From: Coemansia sp. RSA 1804
Taxonomy: Eukaryota; Kickxellomycota; Kickxellomycetes; Kickxellales; Kickxellaceae
Length of the DNA: 54,423 nt
Assembly: GCA_027578815.1 (NCBI GenBank)
Contig: JANBTH010000025.1
Location: forward strand, 1-54,423
Direction of reading: 5' to 3'
Made by a program: the position numbers and the translations under genes. Numbering within the stretch: the stretch's first letter is position 1; every line of letters begins with the position of its first letter. Below are positions 18,764 through 27,117 of this stretch, in pieces. Below the pieces are notes generated by a model. The model was given only the letters and a program-made list of their open reading frames with translations. It ran no database searches and had not been told where the DNA came from.

Positions 18764-18988
18764 ATGTCAAACTCAGGTAAGGATTCAAACTCAACAGGTG
18801 CTAATGGAAGCACGAGTGGTCAGCAATTAAGGACAGTAACTAGAAGAGACTCATGTTCAGATTCTGACATAAGTGATGCTCCTTATCATCCGAGAGAGCT
18901 CTCCAAAGATAAATATAAAAAACATATAGAAGGCGGAAGAGCTATTGGTGTAGTTTGGAAAGAATTGCCAAGAAAACTAGAGGACTGA
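18764..18988 (+). CDS. Small charged protein with conserved leader, 74 aa, unknown
   Basis: A 74-codon ORF. The N-terminal half is Ser/Gly/Thr/Asn-rich (MSNSGKDSNSTGANGSTSGQ); then RRDSCSDSDISDAPYHP, with several potential phosphosites, and a basic end (KDKYKKHIEGGRAIGVVWKE). No signal peptide or membrane helix. Its importance lies upstream: the leader is homologous to those of two other small genes about 17-18 kb away on the other strand, while the proteins themselves do not align well. Function unknown. Confidence 0.55.
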   Translation: MSNSGKDSNSTGANGSTSGQQLRTVTRRDSCSDSDISDAPYHPRELSKDKYKKHIEGGRAIGVVWKELPRKLED

Positions 18989-19437
18989 AAATGAATCTAA
19001 ACGGTTTAGTGTGTAATGAAAGAATCAGCCTTATTGTTTTTAAATAAGTTGCTAGAGTGGTTATGTCTGGTATAGAAACAATGAGCAAGTTGTGGCAATA
19101 ACATATTTACCAAATAAAATACATTGCTGATGTTAGCAGTACTTTTTCGTTAAAAATTTACGTAAATGTGAACATAAACTATCTCTTCAAACTGACAAAT
19201 TCTTGAATGGTGCAGTCCAACATGCCTAATTGGCTGGCGTTGGTCAAATATGGATGAGCTTATGCTTTAATACATAGGGGGTTTGTAGAGATTTTAGTGG
19301 GTGTGCCTAAAGTTGGAACCAGGCATTCGCATGCAATAAAAGTGTCTAGTCAACTATAGAAAAGTTCTACTGTAGTTTCCTCTCTGGAATTATGTAAAAA
19401 AAACAAAAAGAAAGATTGATACCACCAAGACCACCGC
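18989..19437. other. Convergent AT-rich spacer
   Basis: About 450 bp between the 74-aa gene (+) and TAE2 (-); holds the 3' ends of both. No further gene seen. Confidence 0.3.
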
Positions 19438-22400
19438 TCATTCCTCTTCAGCGTTGGCCTTCTGTTGCTGCTTCTTCTTGGCCTTGTTCTTGGCTGCGAC
19501 TTTGGACTTTTGCCGAATGGACTCCATGTTGGGTGCGGTCACCTTGACCTTGCTGAGCATCTGCGAGATCATCTCCTGTTCGGGCACGGCCTTCATCAGC
19601 TCCTTCTCGCGCGCTGCCAGGATGGTTTCCAGCTCCCGACGCTCGGCATCCTTGGCATCCTCGCCCACACCTTGCGCCTTGAGTCCTCCCTTCGACCGTA
19701 TATGGTCGTCGGCGGCAGCAACTGCTACGCCCAGCGCCATCTTGCATGCCTTTCCTTTCTTCATTGCTCCCGTCACCAGTTTCACGCGGTACTTGTATGA
19801 CGACAAAGCGTTGTATGGCGCACACACAGGAATTGCAAAGCTCAGGTTGTCTCCGGCCAGCGGAGCCGATGTCAGAGTGTCGAGCACACCGAGTTGGTCA
19901 ATCATTGCGCCATCCACGGCACATTCCTCATTCTCGTCGTTATCGTCGTTTGCTTCGACAGGAGCAACATCGGCGGATGCGCTGTCTTCCTTAGTGCTGA
20001 GCGCCCGAAGCTGATCCACAATGCTTGGCGGAGGCTGGTGGTCTGTCGCCGTGACTGGAGCTAAAGAATCGGTGGCCCCTGGCAAATCCCCAGCAGGCGC
20101 AGTGGGTCTTGGTGCCTTCTGCTGCTGTTTCTTTTGTGTTTTCTTCTGCTTCTTCTGCTGTTCCTCTGCATCCTGGCTCTTGCCCATCGAGCCGAGAAGC
20201 GCCATACGCAGATCACGGTCCTCGTCGTCCTGTTCTGCATACTTGTCCTTCATCTTCTTCATCTTTCCTTTCTTGCCGCGCTTTTGCTGCTGCTGCTGAT
20301 TCTGCTGCTGCTTGTTTGCCTTTTCGTGCTTTTCCTCGGCATCCAGCAACCGCTGCTCCTTTTTGCTGACTCTTTCGCCATGCTTTCTCCCAGAACTGTC
20401 ATCAGCCGCATCAGTCGCAGGCTGGCTGTTGGTCTCCTTTCCTTTGCGCTGATCGCGTCGTTCCTTGGCCGACAGGTGGCGTCTATTGTCGCTCGGTCTT
20501 GCATCGCCAGTATTACCACTGTTGGTGTCTTCAAACGCATCCTCCATGGCATCATCGATCTCGTCAAGGTTGTACTTTCTGCGCACAGCACCAAAATCAA
20601 TGTCCGTGCCTTTAGTGGCAGCCTTGTTTGCAGAACCTTCCACACTTGTCTTCATCTCTTCAGTGTCCTGCTTATCGCCCCCAGCGCTCTCATCGTCAGC
20701 AATCGATGACTCCGAAACATGCGAATCCGACCGAGTGAAAGCGCTCTGGCCCTCGGCAGCCCTGCGGTTCTCCTCCATTATGTTGAGCCGCTGCTGACGC
20801 GCATTGACATGGCGCGCAATGCTCTCGTCATCGGCCAGACGGAACATGAACCCGAAGCCGTAGACAAGCTGTGCGGGCGGGAGGAACCGCTTCTTGCCGC
20901 GGATCATAAAGCTCCCCGTGGTAAGGTACTCGCCCGTAGGCGCAGTCTTGCTCACCTGGTGCGCTTCAACCCACCACGCCGATGTCACGATCTTTGCGTC
21001 CCATGCGCGCGACTGGCAAACGCTCATCACTCCCGCCTGGAACAGCGTGGACGGCGGAATCGACTCCGCCGAGGAGCCGTCAGTATTGCCGCGGCTGGTT
21101 TCGTCGGAATCGGACGGCTGCCTCTTTCTATCGACTCCCGACGCTGCCTCCGGCGCAGTCGCTGCCATCTTGTTCTTGACTATCACCGAGGCTGCTCCAT
21201 TGATGTCGGCATGCACGTATGCGTCGCCTGGACGCAGATGGCGCTTGACTAGAAGCTCGTTCTGCTGCATGTCGTGTCCCGCAATCACAAGGTATCCGTC
21301 AGACGAGAGGAACCACGAGAACTTTTCAAACCAAAGCGGCTTGCGCTGCTGGCTGACCGTGGCTGTTATCTTGGTGGCCTTCAGGTCGGATCTTATCTTC
21401 TGCTCGGCCGACTGCAGTGCTTGACTCGATACAGCCAGCGTCTTCGCGTGCTTGATTCCCGCCTGTCTCCGCGAATTATAGTACCGCTGGGCGTTGGAGA
21501 ACGCGCTTTCGAATATGTCTAGGTCCACCGACATTGGCCCACTAAACTCCTTTCTTGCCTCCTCTTCCTCCTCCTTGGCACTGCTGTCGGACTCGCTCTC
21601 GTCCCAGTATTCCTCGGGGTCGTCGAGCTCAAGCGTGATATGGTTGGTGGATAGATTCAGCCGCACGATGCGCACGGCAACCGGGTTCCCCTGCGTCTTC
21701 TGGTCGGCCACAAGGTCCTCGAGCTCCTTCCAGTCCATGCCAGCGGCCACGGCCTGGCGGATGATCATGATCGCTTGATCAACAAACTCCAGGTTCATCT
21801 CGATCCTTCGCGCCTGCTCCTCGGTTTTCCTGTGCGCCTTCTCGAGCGCAGACACACGGCCCTCGTGCTCGTCCTTGATTGCCTGCAGCTTCCGTTCCGC
21901 CGCCGACTCTTGCTGATGCGCTTTGCTCTTCAGCTTCTGCGCCTCGATGTTGGAGAAAAACACATCGGCTGCGTCTGCGAATGACGGGAACTCCTTGTAT
22001 GGCTTTGACTTGAACTGCTCAAACAGCCACGGCCCAAAGTCATCGTACACCTGATCGTCCTCCTCTCCGTCTATCCCTTCTTCTTTCTCTTTACCTACGG
22101 ATGATTCGAGGAATGTAATGTATCCGGGGTACACCGAGGTCTTTAGCTTTTGCACAACCTGGTACGCCTCGTTATACGCCTCCACCAACGACGCTACCTG
22201 CGGCGACTGCAAATCCAAGTCAACCGACGTCGCCACCCGCAGCGTAGGACTCAGCTTGGCACGCAGTATCGCGTGCTCGGCTAGCGCTGGCCCGTAGGCG
22301 CCAAATGTGGCCAGATGGCGTTTGAGATTATCCTTGGGACCGGCCTTCTTCAGCCACTCGACCATCTCCTCCTTCGTAACCGGTTCAATCTCGCGGGCTC

Positions 22401-22884
22401 CCGGAAGACTGTACTCCTTGCCCACCGCATAGGTGGGCTCCGCCCCATCCAGCCGCACCACACGCAGGAGGGCCAGGATCTGGTACCGGTAGTCGGTCAG
22501 GATGATGTTGCCCGAAGCGTAGAACTCACACAGGATATGGTAGGTGCCCTCGTCCTGCGGCCCCGCGGCCACTGCAAACTCGAAATCCACCACCCTGTCC
22601 ATGCCTATCTGTCTGACCGCAGTCAGTCTCCTGGCCCTCAGGTGCTTGCGCAGTTTCATACAAAAGCTCGACGGCGTTATCGACTTGTCCCGGGTATAGT
22701 CGGTGGTGTGCAGGCGTATCCCGGACTCCACTAGCACCAGCTCCTTGTGGTCCGGTTTTGTGAATTTGAATAGAAACGTTTTGGAATTCACATCGTATAT
22801 CCCCTGTAGCCGCAGCCCCGTGATTCGCTGCTGTAGCGCTGTGACTGTTGCGCGCACGTCGAGTGCTGAGAAACGCTGCTTCAT
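19438..22884 (-). CDS. TAE2: TAE2/RQC2/NEMF, ribosome quality-control subunit
   Basis: A single-exon gene of 1148 residues (yeast Rqc2 1038, human NEMF 1076). It binds stalled 60S-peptidyl-tRNA, recruits Listerin and directs C-terminal tailing of the nascent chain. NFACT-N begins at residue 1 (MKQRFSALDVRATVTAL); D9 and the DR pair at 96-97 correspond to residues needed for tailing in yeast Rqc2 (D9, D98/R99). Coiled-coil around residues 320-365. NFACT-R at about 510-640 (KPLWFEKFSWFLSSDGYLVI, then NELLVKRHLRPGDAYVHAD). An acidic/Lys-rich and Gln-rich linker (740-950) precedes NFACT-C (about 1015-1060, YNALSSYKYRVKLVTG). A Lys-rich tail ends the protein. Assignment is firm. Confidence 0.96.
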   Translation of the reverse strand: MKQRFSALDVRATVTALQQRITGLRLQGIYDVNSKTFLFKFTKPDHKELVLVESGIRLHTTDYTRDKSITPSSFCMKLRKHLRARRLTAVRQIGMDRVVDFEFAVAAGPQDEGTYHILCEFYASGNIILTDYRYQILALLRVVRLDGAEPTYAVGKEYSLPGAREIEPVTKEEMVEWLKKAGPKDNLKRHLATFGAYGPALAEHAILRAKLSPTLRVATSVDLDLQSPQVASLVEAYNEAYQVVQKLKTSVYPGYITFLESSVGKEKEEGIDGEEDDQVYDDFGPWLFEQFKSKPYKEFPSFADAADVFFSNIEAQKLKSKAHQQESAAERKLQAIKDEHEGRVSALEKAHRKTEEQARRIEMNLEFVDQAIMIIRQAVAAGMDWKELEDLVADQKTQGNPVAVRIVRLNLSTNHITLELDDPEEYWDESESDSSAKEEEEEARKEFSGPMSVDLDIFESAFSNAQRYYNSRRQAGIKHAKTLAVSSQALQSAEQKIRSDLKATKITATVSQQRKPLWFEKFSWFLSSDGYLVIAGHDMQQNELLVKRHLRPGDAYVHADINGAASVIVKNKMAATAPEAASGVDRKRQPSDSDETSRGNTDGSSAESIPPSTLFQAGVMSVCQSRAWDAKIVTSAWWVEAHQVSKTAPTGEYLTTGSFMIRGKKRFLPPAQLVYGFGFMFRLADDESIARHVNARQQRLNIMEENRRAAEGQSAFTRSDSHVSESSIADDESAGGDKQDTEEMKTSVEGSANKAATKGTDIDFGAVRRKYNLDEIDDAMEDAFEDTNSGNTGDARPSDNRRHLSAKERRDQRKGKETNSQPATDAADDSSGRKHGERVSKKEQRLLDAEEKHEKANKQQQNQQQQQKRGKKGKMKKMKDKYAEQDDEDRDLRMALLGSMGKSQDAEEQQKKQKKTQKKQQQKAPRPTAPAGDLPGATDSLAPVTATDHQPPPSIVDQLRALSTKEDSASADVAPVEANDDNDENEECAVDGAMIDQLGVLDTLTSAPLAGDNLSFAIPVCAPYNALSSYKYRVKLVTGAMKKGKACKMALGVAVAAADDHIRSKGGLKAQGVGEDAKDAERRELETILAAREKELMKAVPEQEMISQMLSKVKVTAPNMESIRQKSKVAAKNKAKKKQQQKANAEEE

Positions 22885-23327
22885 TTCTTTTTCTTCTCTT
22901 TGGCGATTTCTCTAGTTTAGAATAAGATAAGAAATTAGGATTGTTGGAAAGAAAAATGGAAATGAAAGTGGAAAAGAGAAAATGGAAAGCCAAAAAGATA
23001 CGCTTTTCAAATCTATTGCACATAGGGTGTAGCTTTTTGAACTTCAATTGCAGCACGTGACTGGAGGCTTGTCGAAAAAGAAAGCTTGAATGCCAGCAAT
23101 AAAGAAACCATTTAGCCATTTTGAACCACAAAGCAAATTATTTTTTATCACCTTATCCTTCTAATATCAGACCGCTTTTCAGTTAAAAATATATATCTGG
23201 TATACATTAGCTGTATTATGTAGATTGCATGTGTTTTTAGTATGTATTCAATCTAGTGTCAATATATTATTTACCCATCTTGGACAATTAACATACTAAT
23301 GTAATAGGAAAATTAGTAATGGCAATT
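22885..23327. other. Spacer between TAE2 and the SCM3-like gene
   Basis: About 440 bp, AT-rich; upstream region of TAE2 and 3' flank of the next gene, both on the - strand. No gene or clear TATA box seen. Confidence 0.3.
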
Positions 23328-25031
23328 CTAGTAGTATGCGTAGCTGTTTGAAGACTGAATATGCTGATAGACCGTGTTGTGTGTTGGTTCGATACCCACG
23401 GCTGTAGTTCTGAACCCAGACTCTGTTTGCTGCCATTCAGAATCCAAGGACTCGCTAGAGTGTATGCTGGCACTGTCGTTGCTATCAATATCTCGTTGAA
23501 CGGGGGTTCTGGGGTCTTCCATTTGTAGCAACATGGGATAATGTACTGCATTGTTTGGCAGATTCGTGGAGTATTCCTGATAGGGAGGGTCTGGAGTAAA
23601 CCCGCTATCATCATCATAACCATCATCGTCATCAGCATCATCGAGCGACATGTCCCGGTTGAAAAATACATGTGGTGCAACGGGCTGTGGCTTGCACAAG
23701 ACAGGAGAGCTATTTGTCGTTGCGGGAGGATTTAATACCCTCCTAGAGTTGTCCCGAGATAAGGAGAACGAGGATGTCTGGTAAGAGGGAGGAAACTCGT
23801 CAGACACCATTGACAGATGGGCATTCGAAGTGTGGTGGTCATAATGAGAGTTGCTTGTTGTATAAACATCGAGGACCTCAATGGGCTCCTCCTCGGAGAC
23901 AGGATCCTCGCTATCCTCCTCGCCTTCGTACTCCACACTGCTGTATCCGAAAGCTGCCGAATGATGCAAATTCGTGTCAAAATACAAGCTGTCCTGGTAC
24001 TCGGCCGTTCGCTGTTGCTGCTCAGCAGTTGTGGAAGTTACGGGTGGCAGGAAGTACATCCTCGCATGTGGGCTATGGTCAGGTGAATGGGTTGAGGAGA
24101 TAATGCTGGATTCTGAAATAGCAGCATCTTCATCAGAATATACTGATGATACGGGCGAAGAAGCAAACGGTCGCGTATGTGCACCATCGCTCGACCCACG
24201 GGATGTCATTGTACGCGGAGACGAAGGTATTTCGTACATGCGCGTTGTTCTGGCATGATAACGACTGGCAATAGCGCCGCCGTTCTCAAATCTCGCGTCA
24301 TCGTGTATCTGCTGGTCTGATGCGGTAATATTTGTGGTAGTATTTGTGGTGGAGGTTGTGGTGGTGGTAGGGCTTTGGGTGTGCGAGCGCATAGGACGAG
24401 GAGCGGACATTTGCTGGCGCAGTTTCTCCAAGTACTGCTCTATGCTGTTGGTAAAGTACATTTCGATTGGCGTGGCCTCCTGGTCAGCAGCCAGAGAATC
24501 AGAGGAATCGTAGTCAATCGACTCCTCCTCCTCATCTTCGTCGCTCTCTGTCTTCTGACGACGTTTCCACAACGGCCCAGCTCCAGATGCATGGCCCGAC
24601 GATGTGCTGTACTTGTTGATATACGAAGCAAAGTCCAAATCGATTGATCCAGACTCCTCATCCGACGACTGTGACAACAGTTCCTCCTTTTCGTCCTGGT
24701 CCGAGCGGTTGCCATTATGTGCGCTTTGTTCCTTCTTTCGCTCAATTTGATTGTTTGACAATAGCTCTGGCGACGACGGCGGATAACTGCTGCCGTCCAG
24801 TAGGGGACTGCTTGGCTGGTCAGAGTACCGCAGCAAGTCGCCGAGCTCGATAACACGCGAATTGCGCACCCGCCCATTGTCAACTATGAAATCCCCGGTC
24901 TCCAGATTAATTATGTCGTCGTCCTCGTCAATTTGGCCATACTTTTCGAATATGGCTTCAAATGCACTGCGGAACCGGCCCTGGCTCTTTTGCCGGGCGC
25001 GGTCAAACTCCTCGTCAGCCTCATTCATCAT
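23328..25031 (-). CDS. SCM3: SCM3/HJURP-like CENP-A histone chaperone
   Basis: A 567-residue protein, mostly disordered. The first 60 residues carry the recognisable part: a helix FRSAFEAIFEKYGQI followed by DDDIINLETGDFIVDNGRV. This is the Scm3 domain pattern (helix, then 'D.vDL.TGeiv.DNGhi'), which loads centromeric histone CENP-A/Cse4 at the centromere. The remaining 500 residues are Ser-, Asp- and Glu-rich with acidic patches and many SP/TP sites, and contain no other domain I know. The start is MMNEADEEF at 25031. A branch site CTAAC plus TAG acceptor just upstream suggests a 5'-UTR intron. The domain here lacks the extra N-terminal residues found in yeast Scm3, so an upstream coding exon cannot be fully excluded. 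Divergent from TRM9. Confidence 0.72.
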   Translation of the reverse strand: MMNEADEEFDRARQKSQGRFRSAFEAIFEKYGQIDEDDDIINLETGDFIVDNGRVRNSRVIELGDLLRYSDQPSSPLLDGSSYPPSSPELLSNNQIERKKEQSAHNGNRSDQDEKEELLSQSSDEESGSIDLDFASYINKYSTSSGHASGAGPLWKRRQKTESDEDEEEESIDYDSSDSLAADQEATPIEMYFTNSIEQYLEKLRQQMSAPRPMRSHTQSPTTTTTSTTNTTTNITASDQQIHDDARFENGGAIASRYHARTTRMYEIPSSPRTMTSRGSSDGAHTRPFASSPVSSVYSDEDAAISESSIISSTHSPDHSPHARMYFLPPVTSTTAEQQQRTAEYQDSLYFDTNLHHSAAFGYSSVEYEGEEDSEDPVSEEEPIEVLDVYTTSNSHYDHHTSNAHLSMVSDEFPPSYQTSSFSLSRDNSRRVLNPPATTNSSPVLCKPQPVAPHVFFNRDMSLDDADDDDGYDDDSGFTPDPPYQEYSTNLPNNAVHYPMLLQMEDPRTPVQRDIDSNDSASIHSSESLDSEWQQTESGFRTTAVGIEPTHNTVYQHIQSSNSYAYY

Positions 25032-25379
25032 TTCCTACGCTCCTTTTGTTAGTTTATGACCTTTGGAAAAGAAGCATTGGAAGGTGGGGAAAACAAATTG
25101 AACAAACAAAAAACAAACGGAAATGCAAACAATAGCTTGACGCGAAAGTGAAAAAGAAAAAGAAAGAACTATTTTCGTATGATTTGAGCCTGCAAGACCA
25201 TGAAATGATAAAAAAATGCAGACTGATTTTCCAAACCCAAAACTTTTTCGTCAGCACCGAAAGCGAAGGCTTTTTTCTTTGGCTCTTACCCAAATACCAA
25301 AGGATATTTATTATAATGCGAATCGAATAGGCCCTGCTTTTGCTTCTCCCAAATTCTCCCTCACAATTACTTACACAGG
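25032..25379. promoter_or_regulatory. Shared promoter of SCM3-like and TRM9; probable 5'-UTR intron on the - strand
   Basis: About 350 bp between divergent starts. On the - strand a donor-like GGTAAGAG at about 25288, a branch site AAACTAAC near 25050 and acceptor GCGTAG at about 25036 fit a 250-bp intron in the SCM3-like 5' leader; the upstream piece has no ATG. On the + strand the TRM9 leader runs from a TATAAT-like sequence near 25311. Confidence 0.4.
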
Positions 25380-26111
25380 ATGAAGGAGCAGCCGGTGGCA
25401 GACACGCTGCAGCTCAGCGAGGCCGACAAGGAGGACCAGTACGTGCACCAGGTGTACGACGAGATAGCAACGCATTTCAGCGACACGCGGTTCAAAGCAT
25501 GGCCTGTGATTGAGCGGTATCTTCTGGGGCTCCCGGTTGGCAGCATCGGCGCCGACATTGGCTGTGGCAACGGCAAGTACCTCGGCGTACGCGGCTCGGG
25601 CGATATATTCATGGTGGGCACGGACAGAAGCAAGGCGCTTGTTGGTATCTGCGCCCAGCGTGGGTTTGAATGCCAGGTGAGCGATGGGCTCGATCTGCCG
25701 TACAGAGACGGGGCGTTTGATTTTGCTATTTCCATTGCTGTGATCCACCATTTTGCGTCGCCCGAGCGGCGCGCCCGTGCTGTGGCCGAGGTCCTTAGGG
25801 TTGTGCGGCCCGGCGGTTCCGTGCTTGTGTTTGCGTGGGCGCTGGAGCAGAACGGAAGACGCAAGTTCGATCCGAATACGCAGGATGTTCTGGTTCCGTG
25901 GGTGCTGCCTGCGTCTAAAGCGCAGAGCTCTGCGGGTCATGGTGAGTTGACTGGTGAAGGCGAGTCTGCGCAGAGCAAAGTGTTTCATCGGTACTACCAC
26001 CTCTTTCGTAAGGGTGAGCTTCAGGAGCTGTTTGAGCAGGTTGGTGGGTGCACGGTGATCGAAAATGGGTATGACAGAGACAACTGGTACATTATTGCAC
26101 AAAAGATCTAA
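25380..26111 (+). CDS. TRM9: TRM9-type tRNA (carboxymethyluridine) methyltransferase
   Basis: A 243-residue class-I SAM methyltransferase. With Trm112 it methylates cm5U to mcm5U at the wobble position of Arg and Glu tRNAs. The start ATG at 25380 is followed by the family N-terminus EDQYVHQVYDEIATHFSDTR and FKAWPVIERYL. SAM motif I is GADIGCGNGKYL (57-68), motif II GTDRS, and DLPYRDGAFDFAISIAVIHH leads to motif IV/post-I with the RPGGSVLVFAWALEQ strand. The C-terminal YYHLFRKGELQELFEQ segment is also typical. Length equals the stand-alone fungal Trm9 (yeast 279) rather than the fused ALKBH8. Confidence 0.93.
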   Translation: MKEQPVADTLQLSEADKEDQYVHQVYDEIATHFSDTRFKAWPVIERYLLGLPVGSIGADIGCGNGKYLGVRGSGDIFMVGTDRSKALVGICAQRGFECQVSDGLDLPYRDGAFDFAISIAVIHHFASPERRARAVAEVLRVVRPGGSVLVFAWALEQNGRRKFDPNTQDVLVPWVLPASKAQSSAGHGELTGEGESAQSKVFHRYYHLFRKGELQELFEQVGGCTVIENGYDRDNWYIIAQKI

Positions 26112-27117
26112 AGAAATAAAAATTATTTACAATCCAGTGACCTTTGCTCTGGGGAAATCTTTCCTTGCCTTCTTTATATTTTTTATTTAAAGATTTTATT
26201 CAATTCAAAAACCTATTCTTAACTACTGTAGAGTTGATTTTAACCTCTTGGCCGAAATTGAACATCCTGATGAGGTCGGGTCTACCAGCAGCAGCAATTT
26301 GACTTGTTATTAATTCTATTATTCTGGCCATATGCTTCCTGATAGCCTTGCTTAATACTAGTTTACACTTCTTAGGTATTACACGATGTTTGTGAACATC
26401 TTAATTCTGGAAATTCATGCAAGTATTTATTATTACCCGGATGAATGCATTTGTCTTTTTTCACATGTGGTACTTGACAATTCCCGTACTTATAAAGGCA
26501 CTGCGTTGCAGATGGAATATATGTAGTAATTTCAACTGAATATGGCATGTTGAAAAGTATGTGCGGCAGAAGATTAATTGACAAAGTGGTCAGAATTGAT
26601 ATTCGCTTGCTCAAATGCTGGAAAATGCCGACATTTTATATCAAATAAAAATTTATTTGATTAAATGGATATTGCTAGCTTTTATTTTAAGAGTGACAAA
26701 GAAGAAATATAAATGATATAATAATGACCAGATATTACAATTTCTGACGGAATTATGAATGTTTGGGTTTCTTGTTCTCTAAATATGTTTTGTTGTTTTG
26801 TTTAATATCTAGAGAAATAGACATTGAGTGTGGATCCACGTGTTAGCTTTTATTTTTAATAATAATAAGTGGGAATGAAGAAAAGGGGGAAATGGGCAGT
26901 GCAAAATTAACTCATACCAAAAGGATTTTAAACTAGAAATAATCCGAGTCACGTTTTTTGATAAGTTTTTTTCTTAATTTCTGATAGAAGAAACTTTTTT
27001 GTTACACTTTCTGCAAATCGCCAAATGCATTTTGGATTTTCTCTTGTAAATATAGATTCACCTTCTAATTAACCAGTACCTAACTCCACCAGAAAAAAAA
27101 AGGGGAGAAAGGGAGGA
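26112..27117. other. AT-rich spacer between TRM9 and the XRN-like gene
   Basis: About 1 kb, with one small ORF candidate on the - strand (26372-26548, listed separately). The right half (26650-27100) is AT-rich, holds no convincing ORF and would be the XRN-like promoter; no clear TATA box next to it. Confidence 0.3.
26372..26548 (-). CDS. Small cysteine-containing ORF, 58 aa, unknown
   Basis: ATG at 26548 in context TTCAACATGCC, with a - strand TATA box (GATATAAAATG, TATA at about 26640) 92 bp upstream. The product has five Cys residues (for example in CLYKYGNCQVPHVKKDKC and RCSQTSCNT) and is hydrophilic, without a signal peptide. The frame is open upstream to a TTG, but the first ATG is used. 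Coding status is uncertain; support comes from the promoter arrangement shared with other island ORFs. Confidence 0.35.
   Translation of the reverse strand: MPYSVEITTYIPSATQCLYKYGNCQVPHVKKDKCIHPGNNKYLHEFPELRCSQTSCNT

Noticed and set aside
18774..18800. A 21-nt GTAAGG...CAACAG stretch at the start of the 74-aa gene and a 17-nt GTAAGA...TAACAG stretch around the in-frame stop of the 36925 gene, as ultra-short introns.
   Set aside because: Far below the size spliceable by known fungal spliceosomes; the 17-nt removal also shifts the frame and soon meets a stop.
23380..23400. GGTTCGATACC, similar to a tRNA B-box.
   Set aside because: Lies inside the coding sequence of the SCM3-like gene and no cloverleaf or A-box can be built around it. 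I found no tRNA or rRNA gene in the window.
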